A stretch of 46,288 nt of DNA from Peptococcaceae bacterium (GTDB lineage Bacteria > Bacillota > Peptococcia > Peptococcales > Peptococcaceae): the NCBI GenBank assembly GCA_030524315.1, contig JAUNGU010000010.1, positions 1 through 46,288 of the forward strand, read 5' to 3'. Below, one piece after another: positions 18,003 to 25,463 of this stretch. How positions within the stretch are numbered: the first letter of the stretch is position 1; every line of letters begins with the position of its first letter. The notes beneath the pieces are model-generated. The model did no database searches, had not been told where the DNA came from, and was given only the letters and a program-made list of their open reading frames with translations. The translations under genes were made by a program, and so were the position numbers.

Positions 18003-19928
18003 TTACAAGCTATAGGCTTTTTCAAGAGCATCCTGTAAGTTCAATAAACCATTTCCTACTTTACATGCATCTCCTACATACAACACTTTACCACTATATT
18101 CGTTAATCATTCCCCCATCAATCTCTGCTGGCCTGCTTCCCGTAGCAACAACCACTGTATCACATACTATCTCTTGCAAATTCCCTGCCTGATTTATGAT
18201 ATCTACTTGTGTAGGAGAAACTTTTACAACCTTGCTGTCAGTATAAGTAGACACATGATGATTCTCAAGATTCTTCAGTAAGAGTTTCCGTGGATTTTTC
18301 ATTGCTTCACTAGCTATATCAGATAACATTTCAACAATAGAAACACGTTTTCCTTGGAGAGCTAAAAATTCGGCCGTTTCAGCACCAACCAATCCTCCAC
18401 CAATAACAACTACACAATCTCCTGTATCACATTTCCCTAACAAGACATCTTGGGCCAAAAGGCCACAATCTTGTAGCCCATCAATTGGCGGAACAGAAGG
18501 GATACTGCCAATCGCTATAGCAAGAACATCTGGCAATTCCTTACTTAAAATATCTTTTCTCAATTCCGTATTCAGTTTAATCTCAACCTGATACTTATCC
18601 ATTTCATGCCTCTGCCAATTGATCAGATTGGCAAAATCCGCTTTTCCATAAGGCATACATGCTGCACACCATTGCCCACCTAAATGATCCTGTTTTTCTA
18701 TTAATGAAACCCTGTGTCCTTGGCGAGCAGCCATGATGGCAAATTCACAACCTGAAATTCCACCTCCAACGACCAAAATCTTTTTAGGCTGCCTAGCAGG
18801 AATCTTTGGAAATTCTTTTTCCCTCCCTGTTAAAGGATTTACCAAACATCTTATACCATTTTTTCTTGGACCTAAACAGCCTTGAACGCACCCAATACAT
18901 TGCAGGATATCTTCAATGTCTCCATTTTTCGCTTTCACAGGCAAAAATGGGTCAGCTAAAGAAGCACGAGCCATTGTCACCATATCCGCTTGATTTGAAA
19001 GTAATATGGTCTCAGCCATAGTCGGAGTATTGACATGACCACCGACCCCTATAACAGGGATATTCAGAATGCTTTTTATTGCAGCCGAATTAGAAATCAA
19101 ACTTCCTTTAGTCACAGCATATGGCGGTGTTGTATATTCATTTGTCACAAAAACACCTTGCGTGCAGTGCATCACATCTACACCGGCCTGCTCGAGCAAT
19201 TTTGCAACGACTTTTGCTTCTTCAATCCCCAATCCACCATCCAGATACTCATTAGTAGTCAATCGATAAAAAATCGGATAGTCTTCACCTACCAATTCAC
19301 GTACTCGTTTTACAACTTCAATTGAAAATCGCGTTCTATTTTCGGTAGAACCACCATACTTATCTGTACGTTTATTTGAATACGGAGAAGTAAATTGGCT
19401 GAGCAAATATCCCGATGCACCATGAATTTCCACTGCATCAAAGCCTGCTTTCTTTGCTCGCAAAGCTGCTTGAGCGAATTGTTCGGTAAGTTCATGGATT
19501 TCTTGAATTGTCAGCGCTCGAGGAATATCTTTTTTTGTGAAATCTCGAATCGGTGAAGGTGCAACCAACTGCTTATCTGCTGTTATTTCAACATTTCCCG
19601 CACGACCAGCATGATAAATTTGCGCCGCAATATGTCCCCCCGCTTTGTGAACTCGGTCGGTCAGATTTTTTAACGCATCAACTTGCTCATCATTATACAA
19701 TCCCGGCAGACATTTACTAACACCTGACTCTGGATTAATCAAGCAATTCTCTGTGATGACTAAACCCCATCCGCCTCTTGCTTTCTCTTCATGATAATAA
19801 ATGTACCGTTCATCAATAACGCCTTTATCATTGACCATATTTGTTCTCATTGCAGAAACGACAAGCCGGTTAGGTAATGTGAGATTTTTTATTGAAATGG
19901 GTTCAAAAATTTTGTTGAAGATTTGCAT
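18003..19928 (-). CDS. FMN/FAD/4Fe-4S enoate reductase-type oxidoreductase (old yellow enzyme family)
   Basis: The 641-residue protein has the full three-part layout of 2,4-dienoyl-CoA reductase and clostridial 2-enoate reductases: an FMN TIM barrel (1-335; AMRTNM, VEIHGASGYLLSQFTSPYSNKRTDKYGGS), a 4Fe-4S cluster site with Cys344, Cys347, Cys351 and Cys361, and a C-terminal FAD/NAD(P)H part (VVGGGISG near 386; VVVIGGGLVGAE near 505). Relatives reduce activated C=C bonds of enoates, bile-acid intermediates or cinnamates. The second residue of the usual HGAHGYL segment is Ser here, so active-site details differ. It is the last gene of a four-gene operon (20-24-base gaps) with two amidohydrolase-fold proteins and a permease. 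Physiological substrate unknown. Confidence 0.92.
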   Translation of the reverse strand: MQIFNKIFEPISIKNLTLPNRLVVSAMRTNMVNDKGVIDERYIYYHEEKARGGWGLVITENCLINPESGVSKCLPGLYNDEQVDALKNLTDRVHKAGGHIAAQIYHAGRAGNVEITADKQLVAPSPIRDFTKKDIPRALTIQEIHELTEQFAQAALRAKKAGFDAVEIHGASGYLLSQFTSPYSNKRTDKYGGSTENRTRFSIEVVKRVRELVGEDYPIFYRLTTNEYLDGGLGIEEAKVVAKLLEQAGVDVMHCTQGVFVTNEYTTPPYAVTKGSLISNSAAIKSILNIPVIGVGGHVNTPTMAETILLSNQADMVTMARASLADPFLPVKAKNGDIEDILQCIGCVQGCLGPRKNGIRCLVNPLTGREKEFPKIPARQPKKILVVGGGISGCEFAIMAARQGHRVSLIEKQDHLGGQWCAACMPYGKADFANLINWQRHEMDKYQVEIKLNTELRKDILSKELPDVLAIAIGSIPSVPPIDGLQDCGLLAQDVLLGKCDTGDCVVVIGGGLVGAETAEFLALQGKRVSIVEMLSDIASEAMKNPRKLLLKNLENHHVSTYTDSKVVKVSPTQVDIINQAGNLQEIVCDTVVVATGSRPAEIDGGMINEYSGKVLYVGDACKVGNGLLNLQDALEKAYSL

Positions 19929-19948
19929 TTTATTTCCCGCCTTATAAA

Positions 19949-20806
19949 TTACAACTCACTTTCGCTGAGTTTCAAGAAACGCAACGCATTTTTATATAAA
20001 ACATTATCTAGGAATTCTTCATAAATACCACTATTAAGGTATTTATTCAATGATTCTTTTTGAGAAACAATTGGGTATGCCGAACCCCAAATAATTTTTT
20101 CTTTTACAACAGTGTTTGCACCCATGGCGTAATCTACCATTCCAGGCGTTGAATACATATATAAATCAGGCATTAACCATACATTTTTTCGAACCAATGC
20201 GACCCACATCATTTCTTGAACATAAGGCCATCCGCCATGTGCCAATAGCAAGCGAAGATTTGGAAAATCTTCAGCCACAGTATCTATATCAACTGGCTGG
20301 AATAATTTTAGCGAAGGGTGTAACATCCCACCAAACCCAATCATCATTGGTATATCTTGTTTTTGACATAGGTCGTAAATAGGATACATCCTTTCATCAT
20401 TAACAGCCATCTTTTCATTTTTCGGACCATAACCAGGCTCAACTACAACACCTGTACATTTGCCTTCAATAACATATCGCTGAATCTCATCCAATGCTTT
20501 TTGACCATCTAGCGGAGATACCTGTGCAAAGGTAATAAATCTGCCTGGATAATCCTCCAGAAGTGATTCCATTTCCTTATTTGGAATATTAAACGCATTG
20601 CGTGCTGGCACCACAGCTTTCACAATATTTAATTCATCCATTTCCTGAATCAGCCTTTCCATAGAACCCTCAAAGACCGATTGTGGCAAATGCATATTGT
20701 ATTTGCCTGACGCTACGCTTGTCCGTTTTGGAATGTCACTATAAAACCCAGCCTTTAAAAATTCTCCATACGGAACACGAACTCGAAAATCAATAATCTT
20801 TCTCAT
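19949..20806 (-). CDS. Amidohydrolase-fold protein with altered metal site (module A, copy 1)
   Basis: The 285-residue protein has the order of landmarks of the amidohydrolase_2 (ACMSD-like decarboxylase/hydrolase) TIM barrels: IIDFRVRVP at strand 1, PGRFITFAQVSP, LRLLLAHGGWPYVQEMM, IIWGSAYPI, and a C-terminal YKNALRFLKL. The usual metal ligands differ: the strand-1 His-x-His is Arg-x-Arg, the strand-5 His position reads MIGFGG, and the Asp of GSDYP is Ala. Only the HGG histidine remains. It therefore probably does not bind metal in the usual way; it may be a non-metal lyase, isomerase or hydratase, or a binding protein. The start at 20806 has AAGGAGAG upstream; the longer frame overlaps the permease gene. 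It is paralogous to 22255-23070. Confidence 0.8.
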   Translation of the reverse strand: MRKIIDFRVRVPYGEFLKAGFYSDIPKRTSVASGKYNMHLPQSVFEGSMERLIQEMDELNIVKAVVPARNAFNIPNKEMESLLEDYPGRFITFAQVSPLDGQKALDEIQRYVIEGKCTGVVVEPGYGPKNEKMAVNDERMYPIYDLCQKQDIPMMIGFGGMLHPSLKLFQPVDIDTVAEDFPNLRLLLAHGGWPYVQEMMWVALVRKNVWLMPDLYMYSTPGMVDYAMGANTVVKEKIIWGSAYPIVSQKESLNKYLNSGIYEEFLDNVLYKNALRFLKLSESEL

Positions 20807-20826
20807 AATTTTTCTCTCCTTATTGT

Positions 20827-22230
20827 CTATAAAATGCCACAAATATGCCACCACGGTATCATTACTAATCCAAAAAATACTAAGAACAACAGATTCTTTA
20901 TACAATGAAGCTTAATAAAATCCTTCATCGACATGACTCCAAACGCAAATAGATATAAATACGCTGGAACCTCGTGAGGTAGAAATAGAAAATCGACAGT
21001 ATAATATAGCGATAGCAATACAGGCATAAACCCTAGTCCAAGCATATCCGCAATATATACAACTGGCGTGCAGAACGACGTTACCAATGTTAATGGTGTC
21101 AGTAACATATTAGCAGCACCGCCTACACCTAAAATACCGAATAAAAATTCTGAACTACTCAAGTTAGAAAAGATTGGAGTTAAAATATCTGTTAAAAGAT
21201 CTGTAACCCCGAGACTTGAGCCAACAATACCAATTGATAAACAACCTACAATAAAGAAAATAATATCCAATTTCGGCAATAAATTTTTGATTGTAGCTGA
21301 ATCTGCTAAATTTACTATAGGGAAAAACGCTAACCATGGAATGACCATAAAAGCGTAATCAGCACTAAATCCATGCAATGGCTGTGTAAAAAGATATACA
21401 ACTATTACAAAAGCATACACTAATGCCTTTTTCTCTTCTTTTTTCCATGGACCAAGCTTCTCATATTCAGTTTTAAAATAGTCAGCGCTTCCGCTAATAT
21501 CACTATCCTTGGTTTTATACATCTTTGTTAAGATCCATAAATATACAAGCATGAATGGAATGATCGGCCATCCATAAATCAGAGGATCCAGCATAGCTAT
21601 TGAAAAATCAGGATCAATTTGTTGAGCAGCAGCCACCATTGGTCCCATTTGAACCGGATAATATGCCAGTAATCGTGCAGTAATACTGCATACACCACTG
21701 ACCATCATCAAAATGATACCTTCTTTTTTCTTTTCAATTCCTAGCGCCAAGCAAAAACCAAATGCTATTGTTGGCATCAACTTCGAACAATTACCAAACG
21801 TAAAATAGCTTATGACACTTCCTAAAACCAGAAAAATATAGAGCATTCGGTTAAAAGAACCACCAGCTTTTTGCATGCACCAAAAAGTAATTCTATTGAT
21901 AACGCCTGTTTGTTGCAAAACCGTCGCAAACAACAAGGCCCCAATTACAATATACGCTACACTATTTTCCCAAGAACTCAGCGCAACATCTAACGTCGTA
22001 ACATGACAAATCGTATACAACACTGGTAATGCGATCCCTAAAAGCATTGTATTGAATTTGCCAAAAGCCATTAGCAGAATAATTAATATGGTGATTGCAC
22101 AATAAGACCGTATCTCCGATGTAAATGTATTTGTAATCGGAACAAACATTATTAATGCAGGTATTCCTAATGCAATAATCCAATACACTGTGGACTTTAT
22201 ATTAAACTTTTGTACGCTTTCAGCACTCAT
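20827..22230 (-). CDS. Multi-pass organic-anion permease (SLC13/ArsB-NhaD-like)
   Basis: The 467-residue protein is hydrophobic throughout with about 11-12 predicted membrane segments and a cytoplasmic loop of charged residues near the middle (YKTKDSD...EKLGPWKKEEKK). The two halves look related: a motif with ENSVAYIVIGALLFATVLQQTGV in the first and LDIIFFIVGCLSIGIVGSSLGVTDLL in the second, as in the divalent anion:sodium symporter (DASS/SLC13) group. It most likely imports the carboxylate substrate of the module. The ATG at 22230 is favoured over a GTG three codons earlier because the AGGAGGGG site overlaps the latter. It lies between the two amidohydrolase-fold genes in a tight operon. Confidence 0.82.
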   Translation of the reverse strand: MSAESVQKFNIKSTVYWIIALGIPALIMFVPITNTFTSEIRSYCAITILIILLMAFGKFNTMLLGIALPVLYTICHVTTLDVALSSWENSVAYIVIGALLFATVLQQTGVINRITFWCMQKAGGSFNRMLYIFLVLGSVISYFTFGNCSKLMPTIAFGFCLALGIEKKKEGIILMMVSGVCSITARLLAYYPVQMGPMVAAAQQIDPDFSIAMLDPLIYGWPIIPFMLVYLWILTKMYKTKDSDISGSADYFKTEYEKLGPWKKEEKKALVYAFVIVVYLFTQPLHGFSADYAFMVIPWLAFFPIVNLADSATIKNLLPKLDIIFFIVGCLSIGIVGSSLGVTDLLTDILTPIFSNLSSSEFLFGILGVGGAANMLLTPLTLVTSFCTPVVYIADMLGLGFMPVLLSLYYTVDFLFLPHEVPAYLYLFAFGVMSMKDFIKLHCIKNLLFLVFFGLVMIPWWHICGIL

Positions 22231-22254
22231 AAAAACCACCCCTCCTTCTCTTAC

Positions 22255-23070
22255 CTATTCTAGTCCTAGTAGCTTTGCCGAATTATGATACAAGACCTTA
22301 TCCAGCGTTTCATCGGTCAGACCAATATTTCTGATATTATTCATTGCGTAGTCCAGTGGCTTCGACGGAAAGCAGGAGCCAAATACAATCTGATTCTGCA
22401 AAATATTATTGGCCGCAATCACATATTGATCAAAGCCCGGATTCATCTTGAAGAAATAATAATCCGGAGAAATGTACACATTTTTGTGCGAATATGCCAC
22501 ATGGCAAATCTCTGTCACATATGGCCAGCCGCCATGTGAAATAACGATTTTCAAATCAGGGAAATCACTAGCTACGCGATCAATGAAAATCGGATTATAA
22601 TTTTCCAGACGATGGCAGAACAATCCGCCGAAGGTCAATGTCACAATAATGCCTTCGCGTTCGCATTTTTCATAAATCGGATAGCAGCGCGGATCATCTG
22701 CCGGCATTGGGTCCTGGATAAAATACTGTCCCGGCTCCATGATGATCGTATCGCCAGCGCCTTCAATCACATAACGATCGATATCGTCCAACGCCTTACT
22801 GCCTTCGCATGGATTAATATGCGCCATACCCAGAAAACGGCCTGGATATTCTTGCTTAATCAAGGCGAGATCATTATTATCGTTTCCCTCTCGCATAGAG
22901 ACCATCCCGATTCCGACACCATTGTCGTCCATCTCTTTGATCAATGCATCCATCGAGAATTTGGTGACAGATTCCGGCCAAGCAGGATTATCGCCATATT
23001 TTTCGTACAAAATGCTCCCTTTAAAAGATCTATACGGAGGTCTCATTCGCCAGTCAATTGCTTTAATCAT
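22255..23070 (-). CDS. Amidohydrolase-fold protein with altered metal site (module A, copy 2)
   Basis: The 271-residue protein is the first gene of the module A operon. It resembles the protein at 19949-20806 along its whole length (IDWRMRPPYRSF; EYPGRFLGMAHINP; KALDDIDRYVIEG; VISHGGWPYVTEI; IVFGSCFPSKP; YHNSAKLLGLE). As in that copy, His-x-His is Arg-x-Arg and the catalytic Asp of the GSDxP motif is replaced, here by Cys. The conservation of the same changes in two diverged copies argues for a distinct subfamily, not decay. Its codon use looks a little richer in GC than its neighbours. The start at 23070 has AGAAGGGAAG upstream. The two copies may form a heteromer or act on successive intermediates. 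Confidence 0.8.
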   Translation of the reverse strand: MIKAIDWRMRPPYRSFKGSILYEKYGDNPAWPESVTKFSMDALIKEMDDNGVGIGMVSMREGNDNNDLALIKQEYPGRFLGMAHINPCEGSKALDDIDRYVIEGAGDTIIMEPGQYFIQDPMPADDPRCYPIYEKCEREGIIVTLTFGGLFCHRLENYNPIFIDRVASDFPDLKIVISHGGWPYVTEICHVAYSHKNVYISPDYYFFKMNPGFDQYVIAANNILQNQIVFGSCFPSKPLDYAMNNIRNIGLTDETLDKVLYHNSAKLLGLE

Positions 23071-23133
23071 CAGAACGTCTTCCCTTCTATCAATATTTCT
23101 CCATCATCTTGAATCATCTTATCTTTTAAATAA

Positions 23134-23139
23134 ATTATA
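23134..23139 (-). promoter_or_regulatory. -10 box of the module A operon
   Basis: TATAAT on the minus strand 64 bases before the ATG at 23070. There is no good -35, which fits an activator-dependent promoter. Confidence 0.5.
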
Positions 23140-23166
23140 CTAATGCTTTGTATGATAGAGAATAAG

Positions 23167-23185
23167 AATAATTGTTATAATTATT
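23167..23185. promoter_or_regulatory. Candidate LysR-binding dyad of module A
   Basis: AATAATT and AATTATT are perfect 7-bp arms around a five-base centre, giving the T-N11-A pattern used by LysR proteins. The centre lies near -50 relative to the start expected from the -10 at 23134-23139. The match is seen directly; the regulator (LysR at 16918-17865) is inferred. Confidence 0.45.
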
Positions 23186-23263
23186 TAAAGCGTTTCACCA
23201 TTACTGTACAACCGACTATAATAGTCCTTCTACACACACACTATAAATATGTATCCGGTTTAC

Positions 23264-23341
23264 CAACAACGCCTCCTCGTCAACAACTTCGTCCCCTTCG
23301 ATCGTGACCGCATCTACAAAATCTACAAAGAGCTCTACTGA
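23264..23341 (+). pseudogene. 4hbD: Fragment of 4-hydroxybutyrate dehydrogenase (last 25 codons)
   Basis: Reads QQRLLVNNFVPFDRDRIYKIYKELY and a stop in the same frame as the intact gene's end, with no upstream coding part. Two of the five differences between copies fall inside it and both are silent. It is the right-hand footprint of the event that placed module A here. Confidence 0.9.
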
Positions 23342-23391
23342 TAAACCAACAAGCGCCCCGCCGAAAACCACGGCGAGACGCTTGTTGCGTT
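23264..23391. repeat. 128-bp direct repeat, copy B
   Basis: Second copy of the 4hbD 3' end and terminator (see 16765-16892), with five substitutions and no indel. Together the copies bracket the whole of module A. Confidence 0.95.
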
Positions 23392-23424
23392 ATTATCGGT
23401 TCTCTCTCCTCATCTCCTTTGTGC

Positions 23425-23430
23425 TACAAT
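23425..23430 (+). promoter_or_regulatory. Extended -10 of the C_GCAxxG_C_C gene
   Basis: TGC-TACAAT, 37 bases before the ATG at 23468. No clear -35. Confidence 0.45.
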
Positions 23431-23467
23431 GGAACCAACGACTTTTTCACTGAGGAGTGTGAGGAAA

Positions 23468-23860
23468 ATGACCATCGAAGAACAGGTCAAAGCCTTGAAA
23501 AAGGACAGGGATTATTGCTGCACCCAGATTACCTATCAGCTGGCGGGATTGGACCCGCTGGGATTGAGCGATGACGTCGGCCAAAAAGCGTTGCGCGCCC
23601 TTGGCTGGGGCGTGCGCACCCAGCGCACCTGTGGCGCCATCACCGGCGGCGCCATGGCGCTGGCCCTCTACATCGACGACAAGGACACAATGATCAAAGC
23701 CGTCCAGTCCTACACCAACTGGTTCAAGGACACCTTCCACCACACCGACTGCGGCGACCTCCTCGGCTGGGGCAAACAGCCCGACGGCCGCTGCCACAAC
23801 GACATCGTCGCCCCCTGCGTGCACAAGCTCTTGGAGATAACGGAGAGCTATCGCAGGTAG
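23468..23860 (+). CDS. C_GCAxxG_C_C family protein
   Basis: The 130-residue protein has the pattern of the small C_GCAxxG_C_C family: DRDYCCTQITYQLAG near the N-terminus, RTCGAITGGAMALALYI in the middle, and two further Cys near the C-terminus (HTDCGDLL; DGRCHNDIVAPCVHKLLEI). The conserved Cys and the glycine-rich helix suggest a redox or metal-binding role in anaerobes; some members are annotated near electron-transfer genes, but the reaction is unknown. The start at 23468 follows GTGAGGAA. Its GC-rich codon use is that of the core genome, so it appears to be the ancestral neighbour of 4hbD, now separated from it by module A. Confidence 0.82.
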   Translation: MTIEEQVKALKKDRDYCCTQITYQLAGLDPLGLSDDVGQKALRALGWGVRTQRTCGAITGGAMALALYIDDKDTMIKAVQSYTNWFKDTFHHTDCGDLLGWGKQPDGRCHNDIVAPCVHKLLEITESYRR

Positions 23861-23865
23861 CGCAG

Positions 23866-23917
23866 AAAATACGAGCATCCCTCCATGTTCTTGAACCTGA
23901 GAGATGCTCGTATTTTT
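23866..23917 (+). terminator. Terminator of the C_GCAxxG_C_C gene
   Basis: A 14-bp perfect stem AAAATACGAGCATC/GATGCTCGTATTTT with a 23-base loop and a short T-run on the plus strand. Confidence 0.8.
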
Positions 23918-23998
23918 CCATGGTTTCTTTACACTCGGATTAGAAACTTAGCACTTTGTTTTCACAGATGGCATGATGTTTTCTTTTAAAATATATGG

Positions 23999-24004
23999 TA
24001 TGCT
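23999..24004 (+). promoter_or_regulatory. Extended -10 of the module B LysR gene
   Basis: TGG-TATGCT on the plus strand, 44 bases before the ATG at 24049. Confidence 0.35.
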
Positions 24005-24048
24005 TTTCATGCAAACATCTGATGAATAACACAGGAGATGATTACTTT

Positions 24049-24963
24049 ATGCGATTATCACAGCTCAGGGGGCTCATCCTCATACATAAATACGGTTCCA
24101 TATCCAAAGCTGCCCAAGAATCTTTTCAATCTCAATCGGCACTTAGTGTCGCTATCAAGGAATTGGAAGAAGAGCTTGGTTATACTATACTGATTCGAAC
24201 AAAAAAGGGTGTCGAATTTACGCCATATGGCCTTCAAGTTCTTGAGCATGTGAATAATATTTTTTCAGAAATCGCGCTCATCCGTGAGCTTAATAGTAAT
24301 CTGGATGGTCTCAATGGCAATGTTTCTCTCGGTACTGGCTCGTTTATTTCTAATATCTTAGCTTCAGATCTTTGGCTGATTCTAAAGGAACAGTATCCCG
24401 GTATTCATCTAACAATTCACCAAGATAATAATATAAATATCATTTCATCTGTGCTGTTGGGTAAGCTTGATTTAGGCTTATTGCAAATAGGTGAAATGGA
24501 GGATACGCCGTTCTTTCCCGAAGCACTTATGAAAAGTAAGCTTGCATTTCATCCGCTTATCCATCTGCCAATGCGATTTGCTGTTGGATGCCAGTCACCA
24601 TTATTAACGAAATCGATTGTGCAAATTTCGGATCTTTTTCCGTATACCTATTTTACGAATAAGGATCTTGAGGAGGATGTTGCCTATCAATATCTAAAAA
24701 AGCATGGCTATAGAAATGAAGCTGTTCAGGTCAATTCTTCTGTTCAACGAGAGTTGGTCAATAAAGTAAACGGCTTTCAAGTCGGAGCAGATATTGGTTT
24801 AGATTTTGGCAATGCACGTTTTACAGATCAGCTATACCCGCTCGACGTTCAAGATTTTTCCGCCAGTTATATCATTGGTTGGATTCACAAAGGCTCGACG
24901 CTGAGTCAAGCAGAGCAAAAGGTTTTACAAATGCTCAAGGATCAAACCCTCAAGTATTTATGA
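24049..24963 (+). CDS. LysR-family transcriptional regulator (module B)
   Basis: The 304-residue protein opens with the LysR helix-turn-helix (MRLSQLRGLILIHKYGSISKAAQESFQSQSALSVAIKELEEELGYTILIRTKKGVEFTPYG) and continues with a periplasmic-binding-type effector domain. The start at 24049 is the usual family start, with AGGAG about 13 bases upstream; longer in-frame starts to 23995 exist. It is transcribed in the same direction as the ferredoxin-flavoprotein-permease genes behind it but ends at a terminator, so it has its own transcript. It is AT-rich like those genes. It most likely controls module B; the inducer is unknown. Confidence 0.9.
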   Translation: MRLSQLRGLILIHKYGSISKAAQESFQSQSALSVAIKELEEELGYTILIRTKKGVEFTPYGLQVLEHVNNIFSEIALIRELNSNLDGLNGNVSLGTGSFISNILASDLWLILKEQYPGIHLTIHQDNNINIISSVLLGKLDLGLLQIGEMEDTPFFPEALMKSKLAFHPLIHLPMRFAVGCQSPLLTKSIVQISDLFPYTYFTNKDLEEDVAYQYLKKHGYRNEAVQVNSSVQRELVNKVNGFQVGADIGLDFGNARFTDQLYPLDVQDFSASYIIGWIHKGSTLSQAEQKVLQMLKDQTLKYL

Positions 24964-24998
24964 TTATCGTTAAAAATTTCATACACTGTCTTATCACT

Positions 24999-25037
24999 GA
25001 GCAATTTCTGTTTACTGCAGAGATTGCTCTTTTTTTA
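24999..25037 (+). terminator. Terminator of the module B LysR gene
   Basis: GAGCAATTTCTG / CAGAGATTGCTC stem with one mismatch, loop of seven, then T-run of eight on the plus strand. Confidence 0.85.
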
Positions 25038-25112
25038 TTATCCAGAATAAGCTTATAGAATTTTTGCATGGAGACCATCATATTTCGGCATATGCTTTTA
25101 TGCGATGGCTTA

Positions 25113-25186
25113 TCCATAAATTAAATATTTTACTTCCATAAATTTAAATGATAAGTTTGATGTAGTGATAAGTGATGTGGCCACAT
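25113..25186. promoter_or_regulatory. Regulatory region of module B: direct repeats and a 12-bp palindrome
   Basis: TCCATAAATTAAAT (from 25113) recurs as TCCATAAATTTAAAT (from 25136), spaced 23 bases, about two helical turns. Further on, ATGTGGCCACAT (25175-25186) is a perfect 12-bp palindrome 40 bases before the ferredoxin ATG. These are candidate binding sites for the LysR protein or another regulator. No confident promoter boxes were found. Confidence 0.4.
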
Positions 25187-25226
25187 ACTTTTCAAAATCA
25201 AGAAAATAGTTAGGGGAGTGGAAGGA

Positions 25227-25460
25227 ATGCCTCCATTAATTAATCAAGAAAAATGTATTCAATGTGGAACCTGCGTAGAGATTTGCCCATTAGATGTCAT
25301 CAAAAAAGAAAACAATCTCATTGTGGTGAAATATCCCGATGAATGCTGGCACTGTCGTGCTTGTGTGATGGATTGCCCTAAAGAAGCCATCAGCATTCGT
25401 TATCCATTGTCACATATGATGCTGCATATGCCTGCGCCAAATGTAGCTGGGAGGGAATAA
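25227..25460 (+). CDS. Two-cluster ferredoxin-like electron-transfer subunit
   Basis: The 77-residue protein carries two 4Fe-4S motifs: CIQCGTCVEICPLDV and CWHCRACVMDCPKEA. The short size and the spacing resemble AprB-like and other ferredoxin subunits that hand electrons to a flavoprotein. The ATG at 25227 has GGGGAG eight bases upstream; a GTG at 25218 overlaps that site. It ends four bases before the flavoprotein start, so the two genes are coupled and the products are likely a complex in the cytoplasm. Confidence 0.9.
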   Translation: MPPLINQEKCIQCGTCVEICPLDVIKKENNLIVVKYPDECWHCRACVMDCPKEAISIRYPLSHMMLHMPAPNVAGRE

Positions 25461-25463
25461 ATT

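Noticed and set aside
16893-23263. A composite transposon or insertion-sequence origin for module A
   Set aside because: The flanking repeats are a gene 3' end and its terminator, contain no transposase, and are in direct orientation.
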